This document shows positions 57,000 to 64,000 of a stretch of DNA of 64,000 bases, piece after piece (position 1 is the first letter of the stretch; the number at the start of each line of letters is the position of its first letter). The stretch is from Streptomyces sp. CB02400 (lineage in GTDB: Bacteria; Actinomycetota; Actinomycetes; Streptomycetales; Streptomycetaceae). Location of the stretch: NCBI RefSeq assembly GCF_001905725.1, contig NZ_LIWB01000012.1, forward strand, positions 219,713 to 283,712, in the 5' to 3' direction. Under the pieces are notes generated by a model. That model was not told the origin of the DNA and searched no databases. It saw only the letters and a list, made by a program, of their open reading frames with translations. A program made the position numbers and the translations under genes.

Positions 57000-59768
57000 T
57001 TACGGCGTGTCGAGCACCGTCCCCGTCAGCACCGGCCCATCGGGCAGCGGCTCGGCGTTGTCGTCGGTCAGTACGAGGCGCATCGACTCGGTCGGCTCGG
57101 CGACCTGGTCCCGCACGATCGGCACGACGAAATCCACGCTGGTGCTCCCGGGCGGGATGTTCAACCACACCCACAGGCTCGCGTCGGACAGCGGCCGCTC
57201 GGGCTCGGGCACGTCACCGGACCAGTCCATGAGCCACCGCGGGTCCACGTCCTTGGTGGACAACTCGGCGCCCTCGGTGACCGGAAGCACCCGCACCGGC
57301 TGCCAGATGTTCACCGCCACGGGCGCATCCACGGACAACCGCCAGGTCAGCGTCTCTCCCTCGGTCACCCGGTCCGCGACCGGCGACAGGGTGATCACCG
57401 GCTCGGGGTCGTCGTTCTCGACGGTGAGCCCGCCCCGGTGCTTGCCGACGACGGCATTGTGGACGGCCTTGACGGCGATGTCGTGCTCTACGCCGTAGCC
57501 GTAGGCCGTGTCGCCCTTCACCTCGACCTGCACGTCGATCGCGTCGCTGCCGGGCCGTACGGTCACGAGGCGGTCCTCGGTCCGGCCGCTGTCCGGGTCG
57601 AGGACGTACACGCGGACCTGCCCGCTGCCGCGCCCGGAGATCTCGACCGGGACCCGGTAGGTGCGGGTGCCCGAGTCGCCCTCCTTGACGATCGTGCGGC
57701 CCACGTCGACACGCGGCAGTGCGGCCGCCTTCACCGCCGAAGTGCCGGGCGCCCAGCCCCAGGCGTCCATCAGCCAAGCCCGCCCGGACTGAGAACGGGG
57801 CGTCAAGTCAAGGGACTTGACATGCCTGAGATCAAGCCCGGCCCGGGTCGCGGCCGACAGCGGGACGCGCAGCTCCTGAGCCCAGTAGGAGGCGGTGTTC
57901 GCGGAGCCCGGGAGCCCGTCCACCCGTACCGAGCCCAGCTTCACCCGACGGTCGGAGGAGTCGGTGACGGACACGTCGAACTTCGTGCCGGTCGTGTTCG
58001 GCGGTACGAAGACCCTGAGTGCGAGCTTCTGGGAGCCGCGGAGGGAGAGCGGCTCGGCCGGAGTGATGCGCGCGGCCGTGCCCGGCGCGGACCACTTCAG
58101 GTCCACCGCGCTGCGGCCGGTCTCCTGTTCCGTCTCCCACCACGCGAAGTGCGGTGACGATCCGGGGGTCTCCGGGTCCAGACAGGCCACGGCCGGGTCG
58201 GGGTCGATCGCCGAACACAGCCGGGCTCCGGTCACCTTCGCCCCGCCGTCCGGCAGGAAACCACCGCTGCGACGGCCGCCGACCGCGTGGGTCAGCACCC
58301 GGGCCGGGTCCGCGGACGGGGCCCGCTTGCCGGAACCGTCGAGCAGCGGACGCACCCGATCGTCCCCGGCGAGGAAGAGCCGGGCCGCGGCGGCGATGTA
58401 CGTGGCGCCCGCCTTGTGCTGCTGGGCGGCGGTCAGCCGGGGCGCGGCACCCGGCGTGCACACCGGGTCCGGCTGCTCCGGGTCGGTCCCGAAGTCGTCC
58501 TCGGCCGGTGCGACGGCCTCACCCGGGGTCCACTCGCTGTTGAAGTAGTTGTGGTTGGCGCCGACCATGTAGACCGCGCTGTGCAGGGCCGTGCCCCGGC
58601 TGATCCCGCGCGTCCCGTCGACGAAGTTCTCGCCCTGCAGGTCCGACACGTCGCCGTCGCAGCCCGGCAGCAGCGTCACGGACGGCACGTCGGCGACCGG
58701 GTTCTGGCCGAAGATCGTCGGTCCGATGAGCACGGTCCCGCGCACCTTCCAGCGCACCGGGCCCCGGTAGCCGTCCTCGGCGGCCGGCGGCGGGTAGAGG
58801 CTGTCCATGGCGGCCCGGTTGACGCCCTCGCCACCGCGTGAGTGGCCGACGAGCAGGACACGGGAGAGGTCCGCTTCTGCCGCCTCGCGTACGACGGCCG
58901 GGGCGGAGGAGCGATGGGCGGTCCAGTCGGCCCAGCGGGCGAGGTGCTGCCGTACCAGCGAGGAACGCGCCTGTGCGCCGGCGTCCTCGGCCTCCCAGTC
59001 CTGGGCGTTGATGCCGTTCGCCGAGATCGACACCGTCACATAACCCGGGGAGGCCAGCAGTTGCTGGTCGCGCAGGTAACCCAGGTAGCTCGGGATCGGC
59101 TTGTAGCCGTCCGCACAGGGCCAGTCGCCGGTCACGTCGTCCTCGGAGCCCGGCTTGTAACAGGTGCTGTGACGGCCGTGCAGGAACAGCGCGAGCGGCC
59201 GGCTGCCGGTGGCACCCTTCGGTGCCACCACCTCGGCGGTCATCTCCACCGGGGTGTCGAACCCGGGCAGGCGCACCGGGTCGAGGTCGTACTCCCCGGT
59301 GACCGTGCGGTACGAGCCGGGTTCGCCCGGATCAACGCCGTTCGCCGGCGCCTGCGCGGGCATCCGCGCCACGCGCGATCCGGACCTGCGAGTGTCGTCG
59401 GCCGCCGCGTCCAGTCGGCGCCCCGCAGCCGTCACTCGAAGGTCCGTCAGTTGTTCGGGCTGCGTCCCACCGAGGGCGAGCCGGAAGGTCCTCCCGTCCC
59501 TCGCCGGCTTCGGCGCCCCGAGCAGCCGGTCCCCGGTACGGAACTCGACCCGCGCATCCCCCATGGGCACGGCCTTCGGCGTACGCCAGACCAGCTCACG
59601 CGCCCCGTCCTCCCCGTCGATCCGCCACCCCGGCGGAAGCGGATTGTCGTCCGTCGTGCTCAACGGTCTCGATTTGTACGACTGTTCGGCCTGTGCCAAT
59701 CCGGGTGAGCCCGCCAGGGCCGCCAGCACCGCCACGGCGGTCACACATATTCGCCGGGCACGAATCAA
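57000..59768 (-). CDS. Large secreted alpha/beta hydrolase with Calx-beta-like C-terminal domains
   Basis: 922 residues from a TTG at 59768 (LIRARRICVTAVAVLAALAG), chosen because GAGGAGAGGA lies just upstream; frames extend to 59831. A Sec signal ends at GLAQA. Residues 150-480 are the hydrolase: PLALFLHGRHSTCYKPGSED, then the elbow VLLVGHSRGGEGVNRAAMDS (Ser in GHSRG) and a late VGANHNYFNSEW (His). Residues 560-690 are a jelly-roll-like region. Residues 690-920 hold repeats resembling Calx-beta (RTIVKEGDSGTRTYRVPVEI; DRVTEGETLTWRLSV; ENDDPEPVI). It is probably a surface or exported esterase-like enzyme. The substrate is unknown. Confidence 0.85.
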   Translation of the reverse strand: MIRARRICVTAVAVLAALAGSPGLAQAEQSYKSRPLSTTDDNPLPPGWRIDGEDGARELVWRTPKAVPMGDARVEFRTGDRLLGAPKPARDGRTFRLALGGTQPEQLTDLRVTAAGRRLDAAADDTRRSGSRVARMPAQAPANGVDPGEPGSYRTVTGEYDLDPVRLPGFDTPVEMTAEVVAPKGATGSRPLALFLHGRHSTCYKPGSEDDVTGDWPCADGYKPIPSYLGYLRDQQLLASPGYVTVSISANGINAQDWEAEDAGAQARSSLVRQHLARWADWTAHRSSAPAVVREAAEADLSRVLLVGHSRGGEGVNRAAMDSLYPPPAAEDGYRGPVRWKVRGTVLIGPTIFGQNPVADVPSVTLLPGCDGDVSDLQGENFVDGTRGISRGTALHSAVYMVGANHNYFNSEWTPGEAVAPAEDDFGTDPEQPDPVCTPGAAPRLTAAQQHKAGATYIAAAARLFLAGDDRVRPLLDGSGKRAPSADPARVLTHAVGGRRSGGFLPDGGAKVTGARLCSAIDPDPAVACLDPETPGSSPHFAWWETEQETGRSAVDLKWSAPGTAARITPAEPLSLRGSQKLALRVFVPPNTTGTKFDVSVTDSSDRRVKLGSVRVDGLPGSANTASYWAQELRVPLSAATRAGLDLRHVKSLDLTPRSQSGRAWLMDAWGWAPGTSAVKAAALPRVDVGRTIVKEGDSGTRTYRVPVEISGRGSGQVRVYVLDPDSGRTEDRLVTVRPGSDAIDVQVEVKGDTAYGYGVEHDIAVKAVHNAVVGKHRGGLTVENDDPEPVITLSPVADRVTEGETLTWRLSVDAPVAVNIWQPVRVLPVTEGAELSTKDVDPRWLMDWSGDVPEPERPLSDASLWVWLNIPPGSTSVDFVVPIVRDQVAEPTESMRLVLTDDNAEPLPDGPVLTGTVLDTP

Positions 59769-60329
59769 TGGTCCTCTCCTCAAAACCTTGTGCGCAGACG
59801 TCCCGTCGGTCTCGGGCGCCCCTCGCGTCACCTAGGACGGGGGAGGGGCGTCTGTGGGTTGTCCGTGAGAAGACGCCGACAGAGGGCGAGCGATGCGATC
59901 AAGCCAGCACGGCTGATCGCTCTCCGATACGTCGTCGCGAAGCATGCTGGTTTCCACGTCCTCGAACACGAACTGGATCACCAGGCGGGAGTTGGTTTTA
60001 CCCGCTCCAGCGGACACTTGAGACAGAAGCGGTGATGGCGCCCCGCTGAGTGGTGTAGGCGATCTCCGCGGTCGAGTGCGCGGGTTCCGCTCCCTCGGGT
60101 GCGCCGTCTGCCGGTGCGTACTCCCTGCTCAACTGGCAGATCACCGTGCAACTGCCCTTGACGAAATGGACGGCACGTTTCACCAAGAGCTTCCCGATTC
60201 CGCCCTGACAAGAGCCCAGCGCCTCCCGAATCCATCAACACCACCGGACCAAGGACCGGGGCGTCTTCCGAACCCATCGACAAGTGACTTCACAACTGCG
60301 GCTCCGGTCCACTTCCTGTGGTCGTGTAT
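59769..60329. other. Intergenic region, no supported gene
   Basis: 561 bases. Short frames on both strands (for example minus 60186-59998, which contains SCTVICQLSREYAPADGAPE) look partly coding but have no start context or known domain. On the minus strand near 60200-60290 the peptide VDGFGRR occurs twice, from an imperfect tandem DNA repeat of about 32 bases. Confidence 0.3.
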
Positions 60330-60610
60330 GCAGGTCGACGTCGAGACCGGCCGGGTCGTGGACGTGCTGCCCGACCACACCTCCGAGACGTTCGCGGCCT
60401 GGTCGGCCGAGCATCCCGGCGCGGAGATCATCTGCCGGGACCGGGCCACCGCCTATACCAAGACGGTGAAGGAGGCCGCCCCGGGTGCCCCGGAAGTGGC
60501 CGACCGCCGGCACCTGTTGCAGAACCTGTCCGCCGCGGTCTGGACAGGCAGGCACGGCGGACACCGGCCTCGGTGGCCCATGCGGGCGAACGGACGGCTG
60601 CGGCAAGCGC
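60330..60610 (+). mobile_element. ISL3-family transposase fragment
   Basis: The frame encodes MQVDVETGRVVDVLPDHTSE, TFAAWSAEHPGAEIICRDRA, TAYTKTVKEAAPGAPEVADR and RHLLQNLSAAV. This is the DDE core of ISL3 transposases (VDxETxRPVDLLPDR; VICRDRAxxYAEG; ADRFHLLxNL), with the first and second acidic positions present. N- and C-terminal parts are missing and no terminal repeats were seen. Confidence 0.75.
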
Positions 60611-60660
60611 TCCACGAGCCTTTGGCGTCCCTCGATGTCCGAGGGGGCCGTTCGCGTGTG

Positions 60661-61839
60661 TCACTGGAGCGCCTCGGTGCTTCGGCCGGCTTCGATCGCA
60701 GTGCGGAGGGGGAATGCGATGAGCAGCGCGACAGCGACCAGGAGCCCGCTTGCCCACAGCGGCCCGTGGGTCCCGGCCGCGGTGTTGAGGGTGGCCGCGG
60801 CGATGAGGGGGCCGGCGGCGGCGCCGACGTTGAGTGCCGCGGTCGCGTACGAGCCGGCCATGGTGGGGGCTCCCGTGGCCTCGTGGAGGACCCGCGTGAT
60901 CAGTGTGCTGCCCAGTGCGAACGACAGCGCGCCCTGCACGAACACGAGGGCGAACAGGGCGACCGGTTCGTCGGCCAGCATGGCCAGGACCGGCCAGCCG
61001 AGGAGCAGCAACGGACCACCGACTGCGATGACCGGACCGGGACGCTGGTCGGACAGCCGACCGGCGACGGTGACGCCGACGAAGGAACCGGCACCGAAGA
61101 GCACCAGCACGACGGAGATCCACAACTCTCCCAGCCCGGCGGTGCCGGTCACCACGGGGGCGAGGAAGGTGAAACTTGCGAACGTCGCCGCGTTCACCAA
61201 CGCGCCGAGCAGCATCACCAGGATCAACCGCGGCCTGGTGAGCTGGGCAAGCTCCGCTCGCAAGGCTGGCCCGCCAGTCGCTTCCTCCTTCACATGTCCC
61301 GTGGGGATCCCTTTCAGGATGCCGAGAGCCGCAGGCAGGCAGAGAGCGGCGACGGCCCAGAAGGCTGCCCGCCAGCCGAGCAACGTGCCGAGGACCGACC
61401 CACCAGGGACACCGGCGATCGTGGCCATCGTCGTGCCTGACAGCAGCACGGCCAGCGCACGTCCCTTCTTGTCGGGCGAGACCAGCGTGGCGGCAGCCGT
61501 CAGAGCGACCGCAAGGAACCCCGCGTTCGCGAGCGCGGCGACGACCCGGGTGGCGAACAGGACCGGAAAGCTCGTGGTGATGGCGCCCACGGCGTGAGCT
61601 GCCGCGAAAGCGAGGATGAACCCCAGAAGGCTGGAACGCCTGGGCCAGTTGCGGGCAAGCGCGGCCACCAGGGGAGCGCCGACGATCATGCCGATCGCGA
61701 AGGCCGAGGTGAGCACGCCTGCTGTCCCGACGGTGACGTCGAGCTCTGAGGCGATGTCCGGCAGCAGGCCGGCGAGCATGAACTCCGAGGTGCCCATGGC
61801 GAAGACCGCCAGGGCAAGCAGGTACAGCGGGAGAGGCAT
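60661..61839 (-). CDS. cmlR: CmlR/Cmx-type chloramphenicol efflux MFS transporter
   Basis: 392 residues, the usual length of Cmx/CmrA/CmlR proteins, ATG with GGAG upstream. The N-terminus MPLPLYLLALAVFAMGTSEF then MLAGLLPDIASELDVTVGTA is characteristic of this group. Other marks are MIVGAPLVAALARNWPRRSS, LSGTTMATIAGVPGGSVLGT (motif C of drug antiporters) and GSYATAALNVGAAAGPLIAA. Twelve helices are expected. Known relatives export chloramphenicol. It stands alone between an ISL3 remnant and a YdeI-family gene, so it may have been acquired. Activity is inferred from family identity. Confidence 0.88.
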   Translation of the reverse strand: MPLPLYLLALAVFAMGTSEFMLAGLLPDIASELDVTVGTAGVLTSAFAIGMIVGAPLVAALARNWPRRSSLLGFILAFAAAHAVGAITTSFPVLFATRVVAALANAGFLAVALTAAATLVSPDKKGRALAVLLSGTTMATIAGVPGGSVLGTLLGWRAAFWAVAALCLPAALGILKGIPTGHVKEEATGGPALRAELAQLTRPRLILVMLLGALVNAATFASFTFLAPVVTGTAGLGELWISVVLVLFGAGSFVGVTVAGRLSDQRPGPVIAVGGPLLLLGWPVLAMLADEPVALFALVFVQGALSFALGSTLITRVLHEATGAPTMAGSYATAALNVGAAAGPLIAAATLNTAAGTHGPLWASGLLVAVALLIAFPLRTAIEAGRSTEALQ

Positions 61840-62159
61840 CGAGTGGCTCCGAGGTGAGGAGAAGCACGAGAAGGTCGTCTCGTCACCGCGGCCGGCCCCA
61901 GGGACACACACGTCCCGCCGCAGAACACGGCGCGACGACAGGGCTATGAGCTCAGTGGTTCAGGGGGCTGACGGCGTGACCGAAAACCCCCACCGTGTCT
62001 GACTCAGGACTCGACATGGTCCGCACGCTACCCGACCGATGCCCGTCGAGGCACCTCGGTTTCACCGGCGTTGGCCTGTGTCACCAACGTCGTGTCCCGC
62101 AACAGCAGTGCTGTGACCGGGAAGGTCCACCAGGGCGTGGCCGGGCCAGCCTTGCCCGC
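61840..62159. other. Divergent intergenic region
   Basis: 320 bases between the exporter and the YdeI-family gene. A small hairpin, ACGAGA-N6-TCTCGT (61866-61883), lies in the exporter leader 27 bases before its start. No ATG-initiated leader peptide was found upstream of the exporter. No other element is recognised. Confidence 0.35.
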
Positions 62160-63206
62160 ATGGTGGAGTTCAACGGGGCGGAGGTCGTCGCGTTCGAGGA
62201 CGCGGCGGCTTTTGAGGACTGGCCGGCCGAACATCACACCCGCCGTGAGGGTGTGTGGGTCAAGGTGGTGAAGAAGGCGTCGGGGATCGCGTCGGTCACG
62301 GGTGACGAACTGGTCGACGTGGGGCTGTGCTGGGGCTGGATCTCCGGGCAGCGCCGGGGTCTGGACGACCGGTACCACCTGCAGAAGTACGGGCCACGGC
62401 GGCCGCGGAGCCTGTGGTCGCGGGTGAACGTCGAGAAGGTCGCGGCGCTGGCGGTGGCGGGCCGGATGCGAGAGCCCGGCCTCGCCGAAGTCCGGCGGGC
62501 CCAGGAGGACGGCCGCTGGGACCGCGCGTACGCGCCACAAGCGACCGCTGTGGTCCCGGACGACCTTGCCGCGGCGCTTGCCGCGGACCCGGCGGCGCGT
62601 GCGGCGTTCGACGCGCTCGACCGGACCATCCGCTACCTCGTGATGCTCCCGCTGCTCCAGGCCACGACGCCGGAGACCCGGCGAACGAGGTTGGAGCGGG
62701 CGGTACGGGACCTGGCGGAGAGGTGGCAGGCGGGCGAAGGGCGGCCCGTCCCGGTGGAACTCCCAGACCGCCGGTGCTGCCGCCTGAAGCAGGCATCGGG
62801 TCGCGTCCCCGTCGGGTGGAGAGCAGTCGTCCGCTGGGATGGCCGACCGGTCTCAGCAGGCGGTGGGCCGTGCTGGAGCAGGTCGGTCATCGGAGCCGCT
62901 GGGGCGGGAACCTCGCGCAAGAAGCCGACCGGTCCGACGTTACGGCGGCTGGGTAATCGCAGCGCGTTCGGCTGGGCAATGGTCTGCGCACGGCGTTGGC
63001 CTGCTGTGGTAGGTCCCATGACCGGAGGCCTGGTGGTCGTGGTCGGGGTCTGTGCGATGCCTGACCGTTGGCGGCCCTGGCACTTGGCTTGTCGTTCAAT
63101 GCCGCGCTTCACAGTGGTGCGGTGCGAGTCCGCGCTGCTCGTCTGGCGCCTGGGTGGTGCGGGTTTGCCGAACAGTGTGGGCGGCATCCGTGTGCTCCGG
63201 GCATGA
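62160..63206 (+). CDS. YdeI/OmpD-associated family protein with aberrant C-terminal tail
   Basis: 348 residues from ATG (MVEFNGAEVVAFEDAAAFED). Residues 1-200 follow the YdeI-like plan: GVWVKVVKKASGIASVTGDE, LVDVGLCWGWISGQRRGLDD, RYHLQKYGPRRPRSLWSRVN, then AALAADPAARAAFDALDRTI. Family members of this type usually end near here (about 200 residues). The last 150 residues (from RCCRLKQASGRVPVGW) are Arg/Trp/Gly-rich, resemble nothing, and probably result from loss of the stop by a frameshift or rearrangement. The function of the family is unclear; Bacillus YdeI is linked to antimicrobial-peptide resistance. Confidence 0.75.
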   Translation: MVEFNGAEVVAFEDAAAFEDWPAEHHTRREGVWVKVVKKASGIASVTGDELVDVGLCWGWISGQRRGLDDRYHLQKYGPRRPRSLWSRVNVEKVAALAVAGRMREPGLAEVRRAQEDGRWDRAYAPQATAVVPDDLAAALAADPAARAAFDALDRTIRYLVMLPLLQATTPETRRTRLERAVRDLAERWQAGEGRPVPVELPDRRCCRLKQASGRVPVGWRAVVRWDGRPVSAGGGPCWSRSVIGAAGAGTSRKKPTGPTLRRLGNRSAFGWAMVCARRWPAVVGPMTGGLVVVVGVCAMPDRWRPWHLACRSMPRFTVVRCESALLVWRLGGAGLPNSVGGIRVLRA

Positions 63207-63239
63207 AATCCTTCCGGCCACGCGGCCGAAACGGCACCG

Positions 63240-63533
63240 GGCAGTTGGTGAGATCCCCTTCGGGGCAGGCCATAGCCCTGTACCAGACCGGGCGCTATGC
63301 CGAGGCGGAGCGCGCCGACGAACTGCGCCGCAGTCTGCCCGGGGAGCAGCGCCGCCCGGAGACCGGCGCCGTCGAGCTGGCCGTGGCCACCGCCCTGCTG
63401 GGGCTGGACCGCGGTAGCGAGGCCCGCCTCCGGGCCCGCAGCCGCGCACGACGCCTGCCTGGCCTCCTTCGGCCGGGACCACCACCGCACCGTCGAGGCC
63501 CGGGCGCTGCTCGACCGCATCGACAGCGCTTGA
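63240..63533 (+). pseudogene. Tetratricopeptide-repeat protein remnant
   Basis: Frame 1 encodes GQAIALYQTGRYAEAERADE, a TPR helix pair, then ELAVATALLGLDRGSEAR. Near 63425 the frame changes and encodes AHDACLASFGRDHHRTVEAR followed by ALLDRIDSA and a stop at 63533, the usual end of actinobacterial tetratricopeptide proteins (FGxxHPxTxxAR). It is the last 95 residues of such a gene with one frameshift. Confidence 0.6.
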
Positions 63534-63605
63534 CCGGGCGCACCGCGCCGGCCCGCGAGGTCGCGCCGCACCCTCCGTGAGCCCAGCCCAGCAGCCGAAC
63601 ACGTC

Positions 63606-63741
63606 ATGAGGACGGCGGCTCCCAGCGGCACCTCGCGGCCGACGCGCTCCGCGAGGTGTACCTGCAGGACGGCGGCCGCCGTGCCGGAAGCCTGGAGGAG
63701 GTCCACTTCACGGACATTGAGCACCTGGAGTTCGAGCTGTG
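63606..63741 (+). pseudogene. Unrecognised C-terminal coding fragment
   Basis: A frame ending at TGA 63739-63741 encodes QRHLAADALREVYLQDGGRR then SLEEVHFTDIEHLEFEL, with strong coding character and no start. The adjacent ATG at 63606 is out of frame. I do not recognise the family. Confidence 0.3.
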
Positions 63742-63942
63742 ACCGCGCCACCACGCGAACCCCGCACCGATACGGTCGACCCTGAGCCGAAGCACGGTAG
63801 TTGTCATGAGGGCCGGGGTCTTGTCACCGTGCTGCCGACGTCGGACGGTGCTTTGCGTGACCGGGATAAATGAAGGCGATGGTGGCTGGTCACGTCCGCT
63901 GGAGTGGTGTATCGACGGCCACTCGGCGATCTCGTGTTGAGG

Positions 63943-64000
63943 CTATGCGGTGAGTCCGGTGGGCAGGGCGGTGTCGTCGGTTTCTGACTCGATCGGGTGG
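63943..64000 (-). CDS. C-terminus of a gene running off the window (partial)
   Basis: A minus-strand frame entering from the right edge encodes HPIESETDDTALPTGLTA and stops at TAG (63943-63945). A close relative of its first residues, HPTGSETDD, is encoded in the debris near 38.65 kb. Too short to name. Bases 63742-63942 hold no gene. Confidence 0.35.
   Translation of the reverse strand, partial: HPIESETDDTALPTGLTA

Noticed and set aside
1..64000. CRISPR arrays, tRNA or rRNA genes, complete insertion sequences, integrative-element attachment repeats
   Set aside because: No regularly spaced repeats, cloverleaf or rRNA-like stretches, or transposase with both terminal repeats were found by eye; a tool search could still reveal short ones.

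Overview
The window is high-GC actinobacterial DNA, almost certainly Streptomyces. Third codon positions are strongly G/C biased, GTG and TTG starts are common, and the gene families are typical of the genus: CsoR/CstR regulators, MmyB-type XRE regulators, SpoIIE phosphatases with STAS and HATPase partners, a secreted zinc D-Ala-D-Ala carboxypeptidase, and a CmlR-type exporter. Many short, frame-broken gene pieces and transposase remnants lie between intact operons. This fits an accessory part of the chromosome such as an arm, although the window alone cannot prove its location.

Layout. 0-4 kb: a reactive-sulfur (persulfide) regulon with a CstR-like repressor, a rhodanese-DUF2892 protein, a CstB-type persulfide dioxygenase-rhodanese fusion, a single-domain rhodanese and a TauE/SafE exporter, with matching C/G-block palindromes at both promoters. 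4.2-8 kb: a NarL-type two-component system divergent from an FtsX-type ABC exporter. 8.4-10 kb: a GH43 xylosidase. 10.7-12.7 kb: an SPFH/band-7 protein and an NAD-kinase-like protein behind two tandem palindromes. 13.9-16.7 kb: a TetR-MMPL pair with a long perfect operator. 17.3-23.5 kb: a TerD-like protein, an XRE regulator, an Atu4866-type protein and an amidohydrolase. 23.6-26 kb: a debris field of two transposase pieces, a broken integrase, an adenylation-domain piece and a frameshifted phosphopantetheinyl transferase. 26.3-32.8 kb: partner-switching parts (two SpoIIE phosphatases, a STAS protein, a HATPase overlapping a Fur gene), interrupted by an IS6 remnant fused to a Y-family polymerase piece and by a secreted M15 peptidase.

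33-39.7 kb: a spermidine-synthase-like membrane protein, then a degraded STAND/WD40 gene, a quinone oxidoreductase with a single in-frame stop next to its MerR regulator, and further remnants. 39.7-44 kb: a double alpha/beta hydrolase divergent from a MerR regulator, an ankyrin protein and a small membrane protein. 45.3-56.2 kb: a xylo-oligosaccharide cluster, with a LacI regulator (bxlR-like), a binding protein and two permeases (bxlEFG-like) and a GH3 beta-xylosidase (bxlA-like), facing FAH-family and IlvD/Edd-family enzymes that resemble XylX and XylD of oxidative pentose catabolism, with a GntR regulator. 57-59.8 kb: a large secreted alpha/beta hydrolase. 60.3-64 kb: an ISL3 remnant, a CmlR-type chloramphenicol exporter, a YdeI-family protein with an abnormal tail, TPR debris and the end of a gene that runs off the window.

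No CRISPR array, rRNA, tRNA or complete insertion sequence was seen. The most coherent systems are the persulfide regulon, the SPFH/NAD-kinase-like operon with its tandem palindromes, and the xylo-oligosaccharide plus oxidative pentose block. All are assigned from motif and context reading alone.
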